From: Cytophagales bacterium
GTDB lineage: Bacteria; Bacteroidota; Bacteroidia; Cytophagales; ES-bin-26
Direction of reading: 5' to 3'
DNA length: 20,662 bases
Assembly: GCA_014379925.1 (NCBI GenBank)
Contig: JACMKY010000226.1
Location: forward strand, 1 to 20,662
Position numbers and translations under genes: made by a program. The number at the start of each line of letters is the position of its first letter. Within the stretch, counting starts at the first letter, position 1. Under the pieces are notes generated by a model. That model searched no databases and had not been told where the DNA came from. It worked only from the letters and a program-made list of their open reading frames with translations. Below, in pieces: positions 1 to 8,633 of this stretch.

Positions 1-55
1 AAGTTTGCCTTCTCGACGAAGGATGCTTTAGCCTCCTCTCCGGAAACCCTCGGGT

Positions 56-97
56 GGCAGTCCGCTGGGCGGCAATCCGCTGGGCGGCAATCCGCTT
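56..97. repeat. 15-bp direct tandem repeat, about 2.8 copies
   Basis: The unit GGCAATCCGCTGGGC occurs at 71-85. It is preceded by a one-base variant (GGCAGTCCGCTGGGC, 56-70) and followed by a partial copy (86-97, ending CTT). A related string, GGGCGGCGTTCCGC, occurs in the maeB-ruvA spacer near 8549. The unit may therefore belong to a dispersed family rather than being a local slippage product. Confidence 0.7.
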
Positions 98-399
98 CGT
101 CGTCTTTGCGCAGACCTGCACGGCAATCTTGCGGTTCTCATCGTCGGTCAAAAATACGCAGGTTGAATGGTTTTTTGAAAGGGACGATTGGGTATGAACG
201 CCACGGATTTGTACGCGCGAAGATACGTTTTTCGGGCTACTTAGCCAGTAGCGGATGAAGGGGAATGCATCGACTCAGATCAGGCCGCTGGAGGGGCTTG
301 AGAAAAACGGTAGGGCTGAAGAAGGAATGCGATGGGTAGGTTTGCCTTCAAGTAATCAGGAAATAGTTCACTTTGGCACTACCCCTTAATTAACCGGCA

Positions 400-420
400 A
401 CCGGTTAACTTCTAACCGGT
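400..420 (-). terminator. Hairpin after sprA, possible terminator
   Basis: An 8-bp perfect stem (ACCGGTTA at 400-407 with TAACCGGT at 413-420) encloses a 5-nt loop and lies 8 bp beyond the sprA stop codon. There is no T-run after it on the minus strand. It could be a weak terminator or 3' stabilising hairpin, or just a repeat: the arms repeat an ACCGGTT theme with the neighbouring CCGGCAACCGG. Confidence 0.35.
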
Positions 421-428
421 AACCATCA

Positions 429-3400
429 TCACTCCGCCAGGTTGAACCGCAGTTGGAAGCCGAAGGTGGTGGTGCTGCGGCGGTAGGAACTGGTGATCAA
501 GGGCTCGTTCACGTTGCGCTCAAAATAGACCTGCAGGTTGAGCCGCTGGTTGAGCATGTAATCCACCGTAGGCTTGAGCTGAAAGTTGACGGCGCCCGCC
601 GTGATGGTATTGACCGGCGGATTCCTTACCAGCTGGCCGGTGGTGTCGGCCTGCACCGTCTCGGGCGTCCGCTGCACGGTGCGGGTGTCGCGGATGGTGA
701 GGTCGAAACGGAAGTTCACCTGGTTTTTCAACGTAACCGTGCGGCCCTGCACCCGGAAGGGAATCCGCAGGTTCGACTTGCTGAAGCCGCCGCCCAGCAC
801 CAGGCCCTTGCTGCTTACCTCGTTAATTTGCGAGTTGTTGAGCGTCAGCGTCAGGCTCCGCTCCTGGCTGTATTCCATTCGGGCCGTGATCTTGCTCTGC
901 GTCCGCACGTTAATGCCAATCAGGGGGGCGAACCGTTCGCTGATGTTGGCCTGCGTTACCACGTACACGGGAATGAATTCGCCCTTCTGGTTGAGCTTCG
1001 TGGCCGCCGGGTAGTCCTGCCGGCCGATGTACACCTCGTCGGTGCCGTATTCCTGCGAAGAAGTGAAACTGCCCACGGTGTAGGTGGACGTGTAGCTGTG
1101 CGTGAGGTTGACCTGGGAAAAGATGTTCTTCAACCCCTCCAGGCGCGCCAGTCCCGCGTAGTCGACCCGCCAGTTGGGCAACGGAATCTTGGGAAAGGCC
1201 GACAGGCTGGCCGTGAGCGGATCTTTGCCGCTGTAGGCCATCAGAAAAGCCGCCAGCAGCACGTCCTGCGAATTGAGGTTGTAGCTGGTATCGCCGGGTT
1301 CGAGGTTCTGCTGGGCCAGCAAGCGTTGCCGCACGGTGAACCGGTTCTGTTGAAAACGCGCGTACGAGGCCGACGCGTCGGGGTTTTTGCTGCTTTGGAA
1401 AGCGGTTTTGATCGAGATGAACGAAATGTCGTACGAGCCCGTCCGCACCGGGTTCAGGCTGGTGAAGGGGTCCGTGGACAGGGAATCGGGCCGGAAGAAT
1501 TCCCGGTACTCGTCGGTTTGGGTTTTCTTGGCCGTCACTTGCACCCGGAAATCCTTGAAGGGTTCCAGGGCAGTCTGCAGGTTCAGGTTCACCACCCGGT
1601 TCTGGGTAAACTGGAAGTTGGACGTAGTGGCCCGCGACAGCAGGTTCTGGTCGGCCAGCCGGCGGCGGATGTTGCCGTTCTGGCTGCCCAGCACGAAGTC
1701 CCAGCCCGGGGCGCTGAATGAGCTGTCCAGCCCGAAGAAGCGCGGCTGGGGCAGAAATCCCGGCAACAGCGTCCCTTCCTGCACGTTGTAGGTGAAGTTG
1801 ACCGACCGGACCGACATCAGGGTCCGCAGCGCGCCCTTCAGCAGTTTCAGCTCCCGGGGCTTTTTCTCCTGCGTGGTATCGTTGCCCAACGCGTTGGCGA
1901 CCGGGCGGGCGGGCGGACGGCGGGCGGGCGGCGAGTTGATGGCCTTCAAAAACTTGAGCTTGTTGTAGACCTTGATCAGGTCCACCTTGCCCGTCACGCC
2001 CCGGTCGCGGACGTTCTGGATGTTGTTGCCGAAGAGCAGGCCCGTCGAATCCTCCTGGATCTGGTACGAACTGGCCGTCCAGGTGTAGCCCGCCCCGTAG
2101 GTCAGGTCGGCGTTGAGCCAGTCGGTAATGGGCAGTTTGTCGAGCGGTACCCGGTAGGTGAGGCCCACCTTCTGGTCGAAATTCTTCATCCGGCCCAGGT
2201 TGCGCAAACCGGTCCGCACCGAGTCGCGTTTTTCGCGGGTGTTCAGGTCGCCGAAGGGCTCGTCGATCACCGCGTTGGCCGTGGCGGTGTAGTCGAAGGC
2301 CAGGTTCTGCGAGAGGTTCCAGCGTACGTCGTAGAGGCGGGTGAAGGTGAAGTATTTTTCGAAGGTCGGCAAAATGCCCAGCGTCCCCTGCGGACCGTTG
2401 CGGAGCTGGGTGCGGATGAACTGCCGGTCCAGGTCGCCGCGAACCGAGACGCTGCTCGGACTCAGGCCCAGGTTGAAGTCCTTGAGCAGCTTCAGCCAGG
2501 GCGAATTGAGGAAGCCCACGTTCTTGAACGGCTCCAGGACCAGGGGCTTGTTGTTGTAGGTATAGGCCAGCGAACCCTTGTACAACCGCGAATTATACGA
2601 CTCGACGAGGGTGTTGCTCTGCTTGATGTCGCTGTAGGCGTAGGTGGCCGACAGGTTCTCGATGTCGTAGAAATGGCTCTTCGCGTCGGGGTTGGTCTTC
2701 ACCTTCTGCACGTTGGTGAAATTGATGCTCTGCCGGGTGGTCTGGTCGATCACCAGCCGGCGGTAGGCGTCGCGGGTGGAATCGGCCACCGGACCCTCCC
2801 CGAAACTCGCCAGCGACTGCTCGAGGCGCGTGTCGGGATCGAGCGGATTGAACCGGGGCGAAATGGTTAATTTTTCGTAGCTGGCAAACATCGGAATGCG
2901 CAGTCCCAACTGCTTGGGCAGCAGCTTATCCAGGGCCACCGTGCCCCCCACGCCCCATTCGCTGGTCGTTTCCCGCGCCCGTTCCGAAATCTTGTCCTGG
3001 AGTCCCCCGAAGCCGTAGGTCTGGATGCGGCCCGTGGCAGTGATGTTGGCGAAATCGGCCAGCTTGACGTTCATCCGTCCGATGGCCGCGTAGCCCCCCT
3101 CCTGGTCGAACTGGGAAGCCCGCAATTCGTCCACCCAGATGGTAAACGACCGGGGTAGTTCGTCCGCCGATTTGGGGTTCCGCATGCCGATCATGATGGT
3201 CTGCACCGCGCTCAGGTCGGGATTGCCCACCACCCGGATCCGGAAGCGGCCCTCCACCAGCCGGTCCGCCTCGTAGGGCACCAACCTCGAAATGCCCTTT
3301 TGGTTGCGCTCCGCCTTCGCATTCACCAGATCGGCGAAGGCCACGTTGATCTCGTTGTTGTCGGGCCACACGAAGCGCCGCAACTCGTCGCCTTCCGGAT

Positions 3401-6400
3401 CCGGGTTGGCTACCCCCGCTACGGTGCCGGGGGTGATCTCGAGCGGCACTTCCACCTCGTAGTAGTTGTCGGTAAAGTCGGTCCCCACGCGAATGAAAGC
3501 CGAGGTCTCTCCGTTCTGCACCACCGCGTTCGGGTCGTTGCTCTCGGCGTGGATAAACATCCGCAGCCGCTTGTAGTTGATGAAGTCGAAGGCCGTGTTC
3601 TTGAAAATGGCGCGGGCGTCTCCGTCCTGGAGGCCGGTTACCGCCAGCCGGAGCGACTGCTCGTTGAGCGGGCGGTCGTTGAGGGTGGTGATGTCCTTGT
3701 CGCGGATGAAACCGGGCGGCAGCACGTAGGGCGTACTCGCCCCGGCCGACCGGTCCTGGTTGGGCCCGTTTTCCTCGATGTTCACCGTCTCTACCTTGAA
3801 CTGCGCGTCGTAAGCCTCGGGAATTTCGACCAGTCCCTTGGCGGTCAGGTCGCCCTGGTAGGCCCGCCACTGGTTGGCCACCAACTGAAACTGGGCCATC
3901 CGCAACACCACCGGTTGTTGGAAATCGGTCAGGAACAGCCGCATGAACCGAATGGACTTGAAGCCGTTGATGGTACCTACCTTGCTGGTGAATTCCCGGA
4001 TCGGTATGCGGAACTGGTACCAGCTCACGTTTTGGCCGTCGATGTTGTTGGTCACCTGGTCGATGATGTAACCCCTTCCCGGCTGGAGTTGACCGGGGCG
4101 CAAATCCACCTCGTACTGGTAGTACGATTCGATGTCGCTGATGGTGTTGTCGGTGTTGAGGTCTTCGTTGTCGGGCAGGGCCGACGAAGAAGCCGTGTAG
4201 TTCTCATTGCCCGTCACCTCGGGCGAGTTGCCTTCCAGCCCGTAGTAGTTCTGGTAGCGCTCGATCACCTTCGCATCCCGGGCGTCCAGCTCGGCACCCA
4301 GGTAATACTGGAAGTTGTCGGCCGAGGGGTCGGCCTCGATCTGGGCCCGGACGTTGGCGGGCACGCGGTTGAGGAAATCCGCAAACTTGGTTCGTTCCCC
4401 GGCGTCGTTGAGGCCGTCCAGGCCCACGTCTTGCTGCGAGCGGGCGGTGTTGGCAAAGGCGTTGGTCAGGTACTGCTGCTTGGTGACCCGTCCCCAGTTG
4501 TTCTCCACGGAAGTCTTGCTCACGTCGGCGGGGTTGTTGGGATCGGGCGGCAGGCCATTTTCGAACGCGTGCCGCCCGTCCTTGATGACGTCCTCGGAGA
4601 TGTCACCCAGGTTGAAATACAGTTTTCCGCCGGTGGTGTTGGACGTGCCACCCGGCCGGTCCGGAACCCTGCCCCGCTCGCCGCCGATGAAAGGGTCCAT
4701 CAGCCAGAACTCGATGTACTGCACGTTGGAATTGTCGAAGTCGATGTCGTAGGTGATGGCGCGGGTAAGGGCTCCCCAGTTGTCGCGCGGGCTTTTCAGT
4801 TGGCCCCCGCCGTCGAGATCCGGGTTGTAGTTGTAGGGCCCCCGCTCGGACGGAAAATACGCCAGGTCGAAGATTGACTGGGGAAGCACCACTTGTTGGC
4901 GCGCCTGCGAAGGAAAAATTTCCTGCGGCGGGATGGATCGTACGTAGTGGTTCTTGAAGTCATCCTCCGTCAGGTTGGCGGGCCTGCCCCGGCCCCCACC
5001 CCCCTCCGGGTAGTAAAACGCGTTGTCGATGTTGTAGGCGGAAAGCTTGGCGCGGCGGTAGGCGTAGCGCAAGTCGTTGGTTTCGGCGTTGGCTTCCCGA
5101 AAGAGCCCGGGGGTGGCACCCAGCCGCCACCGGGTAACCTGGCGGGTCAGGTCAAAGGGCGTCTCGGAGCCTTCGAAATCGTCGACGAAAGCGTTGCTCT
5201 GCGCCAGCGGGGCCACGCCGGGCATCAGCTTGGCGTACTCGCCGCTGAAGGTCACCGTCGAAACTTCCTTGGTTTGCAGAAAAGGCAGCAGGTCCACCAG
5301 CTTGGTGAGCATGCGCGAGTCCTTCTTGTAGTTGAGGTCCACCCCGAACATGGTATTGTTGGTGGGTTCGTTGCCGATGGCGATGCGCGTAACGGTGGGT
5401 CGTTCGCGCAGGCGAAAAAAGGTAGCCCCGAGGTTGATGTCCTTGCTCACTACGTAGTCCAGGCGCGTACCCAGGAGCGTCTTGGTCTGGTTGTTGAACA
5501 GATCCGGTTTCTCAAAATTGATCTTCACTTCCTGGCCCGAATTCAGAATGCCCTCGTTGATGATGCGCAGCTTGCCCAATTGCGCCTCCACGATGTAGTC
5601 CTGGCCGGCCACCAGTGGCACGCCCCCCGCCGTGACGCTGATGGAGTTTTCGTCCAGCCCGATGCCGGGCAGCAGGTACTCGTTGGAAGCCTCCGACTGA
5701 AAACTTCCCTTGATGAAGAATTTGTTCTTGGCCGCCACCTGCGCCGCGTCGGCCTGGGTCGAACGGTACAGGATGTTAAACACGTACTTGCCCACCAGGG
5801 CGGCCTCGTCGCGCTCAAAGCGGTACGGATTCAGTTTCCGGGCGGTGGGGTTGCCGGTGGTGTCAATCCAACTCCCGAAGGGTTCCAGCACCGGAAAAAT
5901 GATCCGCCCGTTGCGGCTGTCCACGGTCACGCCCTCGATGTAATCGAAGTTGCCATCCGCGGGTGGGTCCAGCTGCGGGTTAAGCCGGTCCAATCCGAAC
6001 ACCTGCACCAACGGCCGTTCGCGCAGGTTGCGTCCTTCCTGCAGGTAGGGGTTGTCCACGCCGGTCAGGTCGTCCTTGTAGATGATGCGCAACTGGAATC
6101 CGACTTTATTGATCTGGTTGGCGTTGAGCGAGTAAACGTTTTTCATCATCAGGTCCCACATCGGCAGGGCCGTGTTGTTGCGGAGCGTCGACGACTTGAG
6201 CAGCTTCAGCAGAATCACCTCGTCGTCGCGGCGGGTGGAGTAGTCTTCCGTCAGTTCGCCCACCTTGTAGGTGCGTCCGTTGAAGGAATACTCGAAGGCC
6301 ACCGCCAGGATCTCGTCGTTGCGCAGCGGGGTGTTGAGCGACACGTAACCCAACTGGGGATTGAACACGTATTCGGATGGCTGCAATTTCCGGGAAGAGC

Positions 6401-7739
6401 GCAGCAGCTCGAAATCCACCGCCTTCGTCAATCCGGAGCCAGACAGTACGTTGTTGGTTTCGTCCGCGTTTCGGAAGCCCGCCAGCCGGATAACGTTGTC
6501 GAACAAGCCGTTGGTGGCGTTGCCCACCGGCAGTTGGCGCCCGGGCGTGCCGACCAGCGGCGTGCCGGAGTTGTAAGGATTGGGTTCGCCCAGGTCGGCG
6601 AAGCCCACCACGTTGCGCAGCGTCTCGGTGTTGTTGTTGCGGTTGGTCACGTACACTTCCACGCGGGTGATGTTGACGCCGGAAGAGATGATCGGCAGGT
6701 TTTTCAGCGAAGCTTCGTATTTGCTGCGAAAATACTGCGAGAGGAAAAAGTGCCGGTTCTCGTCGTAAGCATCCACCCGGATCTCGAATTTCCGGGTCTG
6801 CACGCCCCCCTTCACCGTGATGCCGTCGGTTTGGGAACGCTGGTTGGCGGCGATCAGGCTGGCGGTGAGGCGTCCGAACTTGAGTTCGGTGCGGAAGCCG
6901 AACAGGTTTTGCGCCCCCGGAATGAGCGCGCTCCGGACGGGCATGCTCACGTTGCCAATCTCCACCTTCTGGATGATGTCTTCCTCGAAAGCCGTGTAAT
7001 TGAGCTTGATGTTGTTTTCGAAATTGAAGCTGGCTTTGGTGTCGTAATTGGCCGTGATCTTCAACTTTTCCCCCACCTTTCCCGTAAAATTGACGCTGGC
7101 CTGCTGGTCGAAGAGAAAATTGCCGGTGCGCTGCTGGCGGACGGGAATGGTCGGGTTGTCGATGCGCTGGAACTGCCCGCCGAAGTTCAGGTTCACGGAT
7201 CCGTTGGGTTGGAAATCCACGTAGCTGCCCCCGAACAGGCGGTCGATTACCGGGCCGGCGTAGATCTTGGGAATCATGCGCTTGTTGCTCACTTCGCTCT
7301 TGCCGTCGGCCGCTTCGGCCTTGGACCGCCAGTAGCTGCGCATCACCTGGCGGTCCTGGAGCTTGCTGAATTGCGCGTAGGTCATGGCAGTGGGCGGCCG
7401 GTAGTCCACCCCGCCCGCCCGCTCGTAGATCGTCACGTTTCCCGCCGAATCAGCTTGGTACTCGGTCTTTACGTTGGCAGGCGTTTTCAGCAGCAGGGGA
7501 GAAATGCCCGTGGGGTTGTTGAACCGGTCCCCGCGGCGGTCGCGGAGCCGGAAGGTAGGGCGGCGGCTGGGTTTGTAGGGGCGGAGGGTGTCGTCGGTGG
7601 AGTCGGCGGGCGTTGTCCGGTCGGCCAGCAACCCGCTGCCACGCGCGTACCCGTGGCGGGGCGGTTCCCAAGCCGACAGCCCGAGCACCAGGGAGACCAC
7701 GACACCGCTGGCCAAAAGTATGGGATGCGTACTGTTCAA
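429..7739 (-). CDS. sprA: SprA/Sov, outer-membrane translocon of the type IX secretion system
   Basis: The product is a 2436-residue protein, close to the roughly 2400 residues known for Flavobacterium SprA. In characterised species SprA forms a very large single-chain beta barrel in the outer membrane, through which type IX cargo (adhesins, enzymes, gliding proteins) is exported. The identification rests on overall length, alternating beta-barrel-like sequence throughout, and SprA-type segments such as EEDIIQKVEIGNVSMP (near residue 255), LIPGAQNLFGFRTELKFG and DENRHFFLSQYFRSKYE. The chain ends in an aromatic-rich strand (TTTFGFQLRFNLAE), as expected for a barrel closure. A hydrophobic segment at residues 8-23 (LLASGVVVSLVLGLSAW) acts as the export signal. 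The start is TTG at 7739-7737: an in-frame TAA directly precedes it and no ATG lies nearby, yet the signal segment requires a start about here. It lies 131 bp after ruvA on the same strand. I recall a malic enzyme-ruvA-sprA order in other Bacteroidota, but could not check this here. Confidence 0.95.
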   Translation of the reverse strand: MNSTHPILLASGVVVSLVLGLSAWEPPRHGYARGSGLLADRTTPADSTDDTLRPYKPSRRPTFRLRDRRGDRFNNPTGISPLLLKTPANVKTEYQADSAGNVTIYERAGGVDYRPPTAMTYAQFSKLQDRQVMRSYWRSKAEAADGKSEVSNKRMIPKIYAGPVIDRLFGGSYVDFQPNGSVNLNFGGQFQRIDNPTIPVRQQRTGNFLFDQQASVNFTGKVGEKLKITANYDTKASFNFENNIKLNYTAFEEDIIQKVEIGNVSMPVRSALIPGAQNLFGFRTELKFGRLTASLIAANQRSQTDGITVKGGVQTRKFEIRVDAYDENRHFFLSQYFRSKYEASLKNLPIISSGVNITRVEVYVTNRNNNTETLRNVVGFADLGEPNPYNSGTPLVGTPGRQLPVGNATNGLFDNVIRLAGFRNADETNNVLSGSGLTKAVDFELLRSSRKLQPSEYVFNPQLGYVSLNTPLRNDEILAVAFEYSFNGRTYKVGELTEDYSTRRDDEVILLKLLKSSTLRNNTALPMWDLMMKNVYSLNANQINKVGFQLRIIYKDDLTGVDNPYLQEGRNLRERPLVQVFGLDRLNPQLDPPADGNFDYIEGVTVDSRNGRIIFPVLEPFGSWIDTTGNPTARKLNPYRFERDEAALVGKYVFNILYRSTQADAAQVAAKNKFFIKGSFQSEASNEYLLPGIGLDENSISVTAGGVPLVAGQDYIVEAQLGKLRIINEGILNSGQEVKINFEKPDLFNNQTKTLLGTRLDYVVSKDINLGATFFRLRERPTVTRIAIGNEPTNNTMFGVDLNYKKDSRMLTKLVDLLPFLQTKEVSTVTFSGEYAKLMPGVAPLAQSNAFVDDFEGSETPFDLTRQVTRWRLGATPGLFREANAETNDLRYAYRRAKLSAYNIDNAFYYPEGGGGRGRPANLTEDDFKNHYVRSIPPQEIFPSQARQQVVLPQSIFDLAYFPSERGPYNYNPDLDGGGQLKSPRDNWGALTRAITYDIDFDNSNVQYIEFWLMDPFIGGERGRVPDRPGGTSNTTGGKLYFNLGDISEDVIKDGRHAFENGLPPDPNNPADVSKTSVENNWGRVTKQQYLTNAFANTARSQQDVGLDGLNDAGERTKFADFLNRVPANVRAQIEADPSADNFQYYLGAELDARDAKVIERYQNYYGLEGNSPEVTGNENYTASSSALPDNEDLNTDNTISDIESYYQYEVDLRPGQLQPGRGYIIDQVTNNIDGQNVSWYQFRIPIREFTSKVGTINGFKSIRFMRLFLTDFQQPVVLRMAQFQLVANQWRAYQGDLTAKGLVEIPEAYDAQFKVETVNIEENGPNQDRSAGASTPYVLPPGFIRDKDITTLNDRPLNEQSLRLAVTGLQDGDARAIFKNTAFDFINYKRLRMFIHAESNDPNAVVQNGETSAFIRVGTDFTDNYYEVEVPLEITPGTVAGVANPDPEGDELRRFVWPDNNEINVAFADLVNAKAERNQKGISRLVPYEADRLVEGRFRIRVVGNPDLSAVQTIMIGMRNPKSADELPRSFTIWVDELRASQFDQEGGYAAIGRMNVKLADFANITATGRIQTYGFGGLQDKISERARETTSEWGVGGTVALDKLLPKQLGLRIPMFASYEKLTISPRFNPLDPDTRLEQSLASFGEGPVADSTRDAYRRLVIDQTTRQSINFTNVQKVKTNPDAKSHFYDIENLSATYAYSDIKQSNTLVESYNSRLYKGSLAYTYNNKPLVLEPFKNVGFLNSPWLKLLKDFNLGLSPSSVSVRGDLDRQFIRTQLRNGPQGTLGILPTFEKYFTFTRLYDVRWNLSQNLAFDYTATANAVIDEPFGDLNTREKRDSVRTGLRNLGRMKNFDQKVGLTYRVPLDKLPITDWLNADLTYGAGYTWTASSYQIQEDSTGLLFGNNIQNVRDRGVTGKVDLIKVYNKLKFLKAINSPPARRPPARPVANALGNDTTQEKKPRELKLLKGALRTLMSVRSVNFTYNVQEGTLLPGFLPQPRFFGLDSSFSAPGWDFVLGSQNGNIRRRLADQNLLSRATTSNFQFTQNRVVNLNLQTALEPFKDFRVQVTAKKTQTDEYREFFRPDSLSTDPFTSLNPVRTGSYDISFISIKTAFQSSKNPDASASYARFQQNRFTVRQRLLAQQNLEPGDTSYNLNSQDVLLAAFLMAYSGKDPLTASLSAFPKIPLPNWRVDYAGLARLEGLKNIFSQVNLTHSYTSTYTVGSFTSSQEYGTDEVYIGRQDYPAATKLNQKGEFIPVYVVTQANISERFAPLIGINVRTQSKITARMEYSQERSLTLTLNNSQINEVSSKGLVLGGGFSKSNLRIPFRVQGRTVTLKNQVNFRFDLTIRDTRTVQRTPETVQADTTGQLVRNPPVNTITAGAVNFQLKPTVDYMLNQRLNLQVYFERNVNEPLITSSYRRSTTTFGFQLRFNLAE

Positions 7740-7864
7740 TTATCAATTAGGATTAGCAATTCAGTGCTGAAGAAAGATCGGCGAGAGAAAACCGCTGGTG
7801 ATCAAACTGGCCGTTTCAATCTACGGATCAAAAAACAATTGATAATTGGTCACTGATAATTGAT
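7738..7864. repeat. AATTGATAATT repeats in the ruvA-sprA spacer
   Basis: AATTATCAATT at 7738-7748 is the exact inverse of AATTGATAATT at 7837-7847. A further GATAATTGAT lies at 7855-7864. The left copy overlaps the TTG start codon of sprA, so the repeat forms part of its translation initiation region. The rest of the spacer shows no promoter of the Bacteroidota TAnnTTTG type on the minus strand, which is compatible with read-through from ruvA. A 12-mer TAATTGATCGTT is shared by 7858-7869 and the spacer near 19210. Confidence 0.6.
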
Positions 7865-7870
7865 CGTTGA

Positions 7871-8467
7871 TTACCGAAGGGCTAGTTTGATGAGCTGTTC
7901 GACGGTGATCTCGTTGCCTTCCCTTTTCATAATGGCATCGATGCTCTTCTCGGCCGCGTTGCGGGCGATGCCCAAGGTTACCAAAGCAGATAACGCCTCC
8001 TGGCGAACACTATTGTTGGGGGTGACCGGAATATTGAACCCTCCCGTGGCCGCCGTCAGGTAGCTTTCCTTGCGGATTTTGTCTTTTAACTCCAGGATCA
8101 CCCGCTGGGCGGTTTTGACCCCGATGCCTTTGATGCGCTGGATGGTTCCCAGGTCTTCCGACACGATTGCCTGCCGGATTTCGGCCGCCGACAGGGAAGA
8201 AAGCATCACCAGGGCCGTGTTGGGGCCGATTCCCGACACGCCGGTCAGGTCCAGGAAAAGCCGTTTCTCGTCCGGTTCGGCAAAACCGAACAGCGTGTGC
8301 GCGTCCTCGCGGATGCTCAGGTGGGTGTGCAGTTTGCAGCGTTCGCCCTCGGGCAGGGCGGCGTAAGTTTGCAGGGAAATGCGGACTTCGTAGCCCACCC
8401 CCCCCACGTCGAGAATGACGTATGCCGGGTCCTTGTGAGCGAGTTTGCCGTCGAGGTAGGTAATCAT
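7871..8467 (-). CDS. ruvA: Holliday junction DNA helicase subunit RuvA
   Basis: The product is 198 residues, the normal RuvA length. RuvA binds the four-way DNA junction as a tetramer and loads the RuvB motor for branch migration in recombination and fork repair. Three domains are readable. An OB-fold lies at residues 1-63, with MITYLDGKLAHKDPAYVILDVGGVGYEV at its start. Two helix-hairpin-helix motifs follow (LTGVSGIGPNTALVML near 74-89 and IKGIGVKTAQRVILELKDKI near 110-130). The C-terminal RuvB-contacting three-helix domain is at about 150-198 (EALSALVTLGIARNAAEKSI). The ATG at 8467-8465 starts directly at the conserved N-terminus. It sits between maeB and sprA on the same strand, with no ruvB or ruvC beside it. 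No minus-strand promoter was found in the spacer upstream. Confidence 0.97.
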   Translation of the reverse strand: MITYLDGKLAHKDPAYVILDVGGVGYEVRISLQTYAALPEGERCKLHTHLSIREDAHTLFGFAEPDEKRLFLDLTGVSGIGPNTALVMLSSLSAAEIRQAIVSEDLGTIQRIKGIGVKTAQRVILELKDKIRKESYLTAATGGFNIPVTPNNSVRQEALSALVTLGIARNAAEKSIDAIMKREGNEITVEQLIKLALR

Positions 8468-8633
8468 TTTTTAGTAGTCAGTAGCCAGTTGGCAGTTGGC
8501 AAAGGGAAAGAACGGGCAATGGGCAGTAGCGTCGTTGCATTGCAACCGGGCGGCGTTCCGCGAAGCAGGCAGTAGGCAAGGGGCGGTTAAGCAGTTCAAT
8601 TACTCCTTAACCCTTCCAACCTCACCAACCCTT
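8468..8633. repeat. Repeat-rich spacer between maeB and ruvA
   Basis: This spacer has no gene. Its right-of-ruvA half is built of related short words (CAGTTGGCAGTTGGCAAA near 8479, GGGCAATGGGCAGTAG near 8515, GCAGGCAGTAGGCAAGG near 8566). The same vocabulary recurs in the spacer at 15621-15665. A 6-bp inverted repeat GTTGCA-T-TGCAAC lies near 8534-8546. These look like copies of one dispersed intergenic repeat family. I see no clear terminator or promoter. Confidence 0.5.

Larger units (their letters stand above)
1..428. other. Non-coding stretch downstream of sprA
   Basis: I see no convincing coding frame on either strand and no tRNA or rRNA. Short frames here are full of stops and none resembles a known protein. 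The stretch holds a 15-bp tandem repeat near its left end and a hairpin just beyond the sprA stop codon. The middle (about 100-390) may be an eroded gene end or plain intergenic DNA, and I cannot tell which. Confidence 0.5.

Noticed and set aside
4893..7856. 987-residue open frame on the plus strand opposite sprA, plus 525- and 422-residue frames at 3300-4877 and 453-1721
   Set aside because: These lie in a fixed frame against sprA and are a by-product of GC-rich codon use. Their translations are low-complexity and rich in Val, Gly, His and Gln, and match no family I know.
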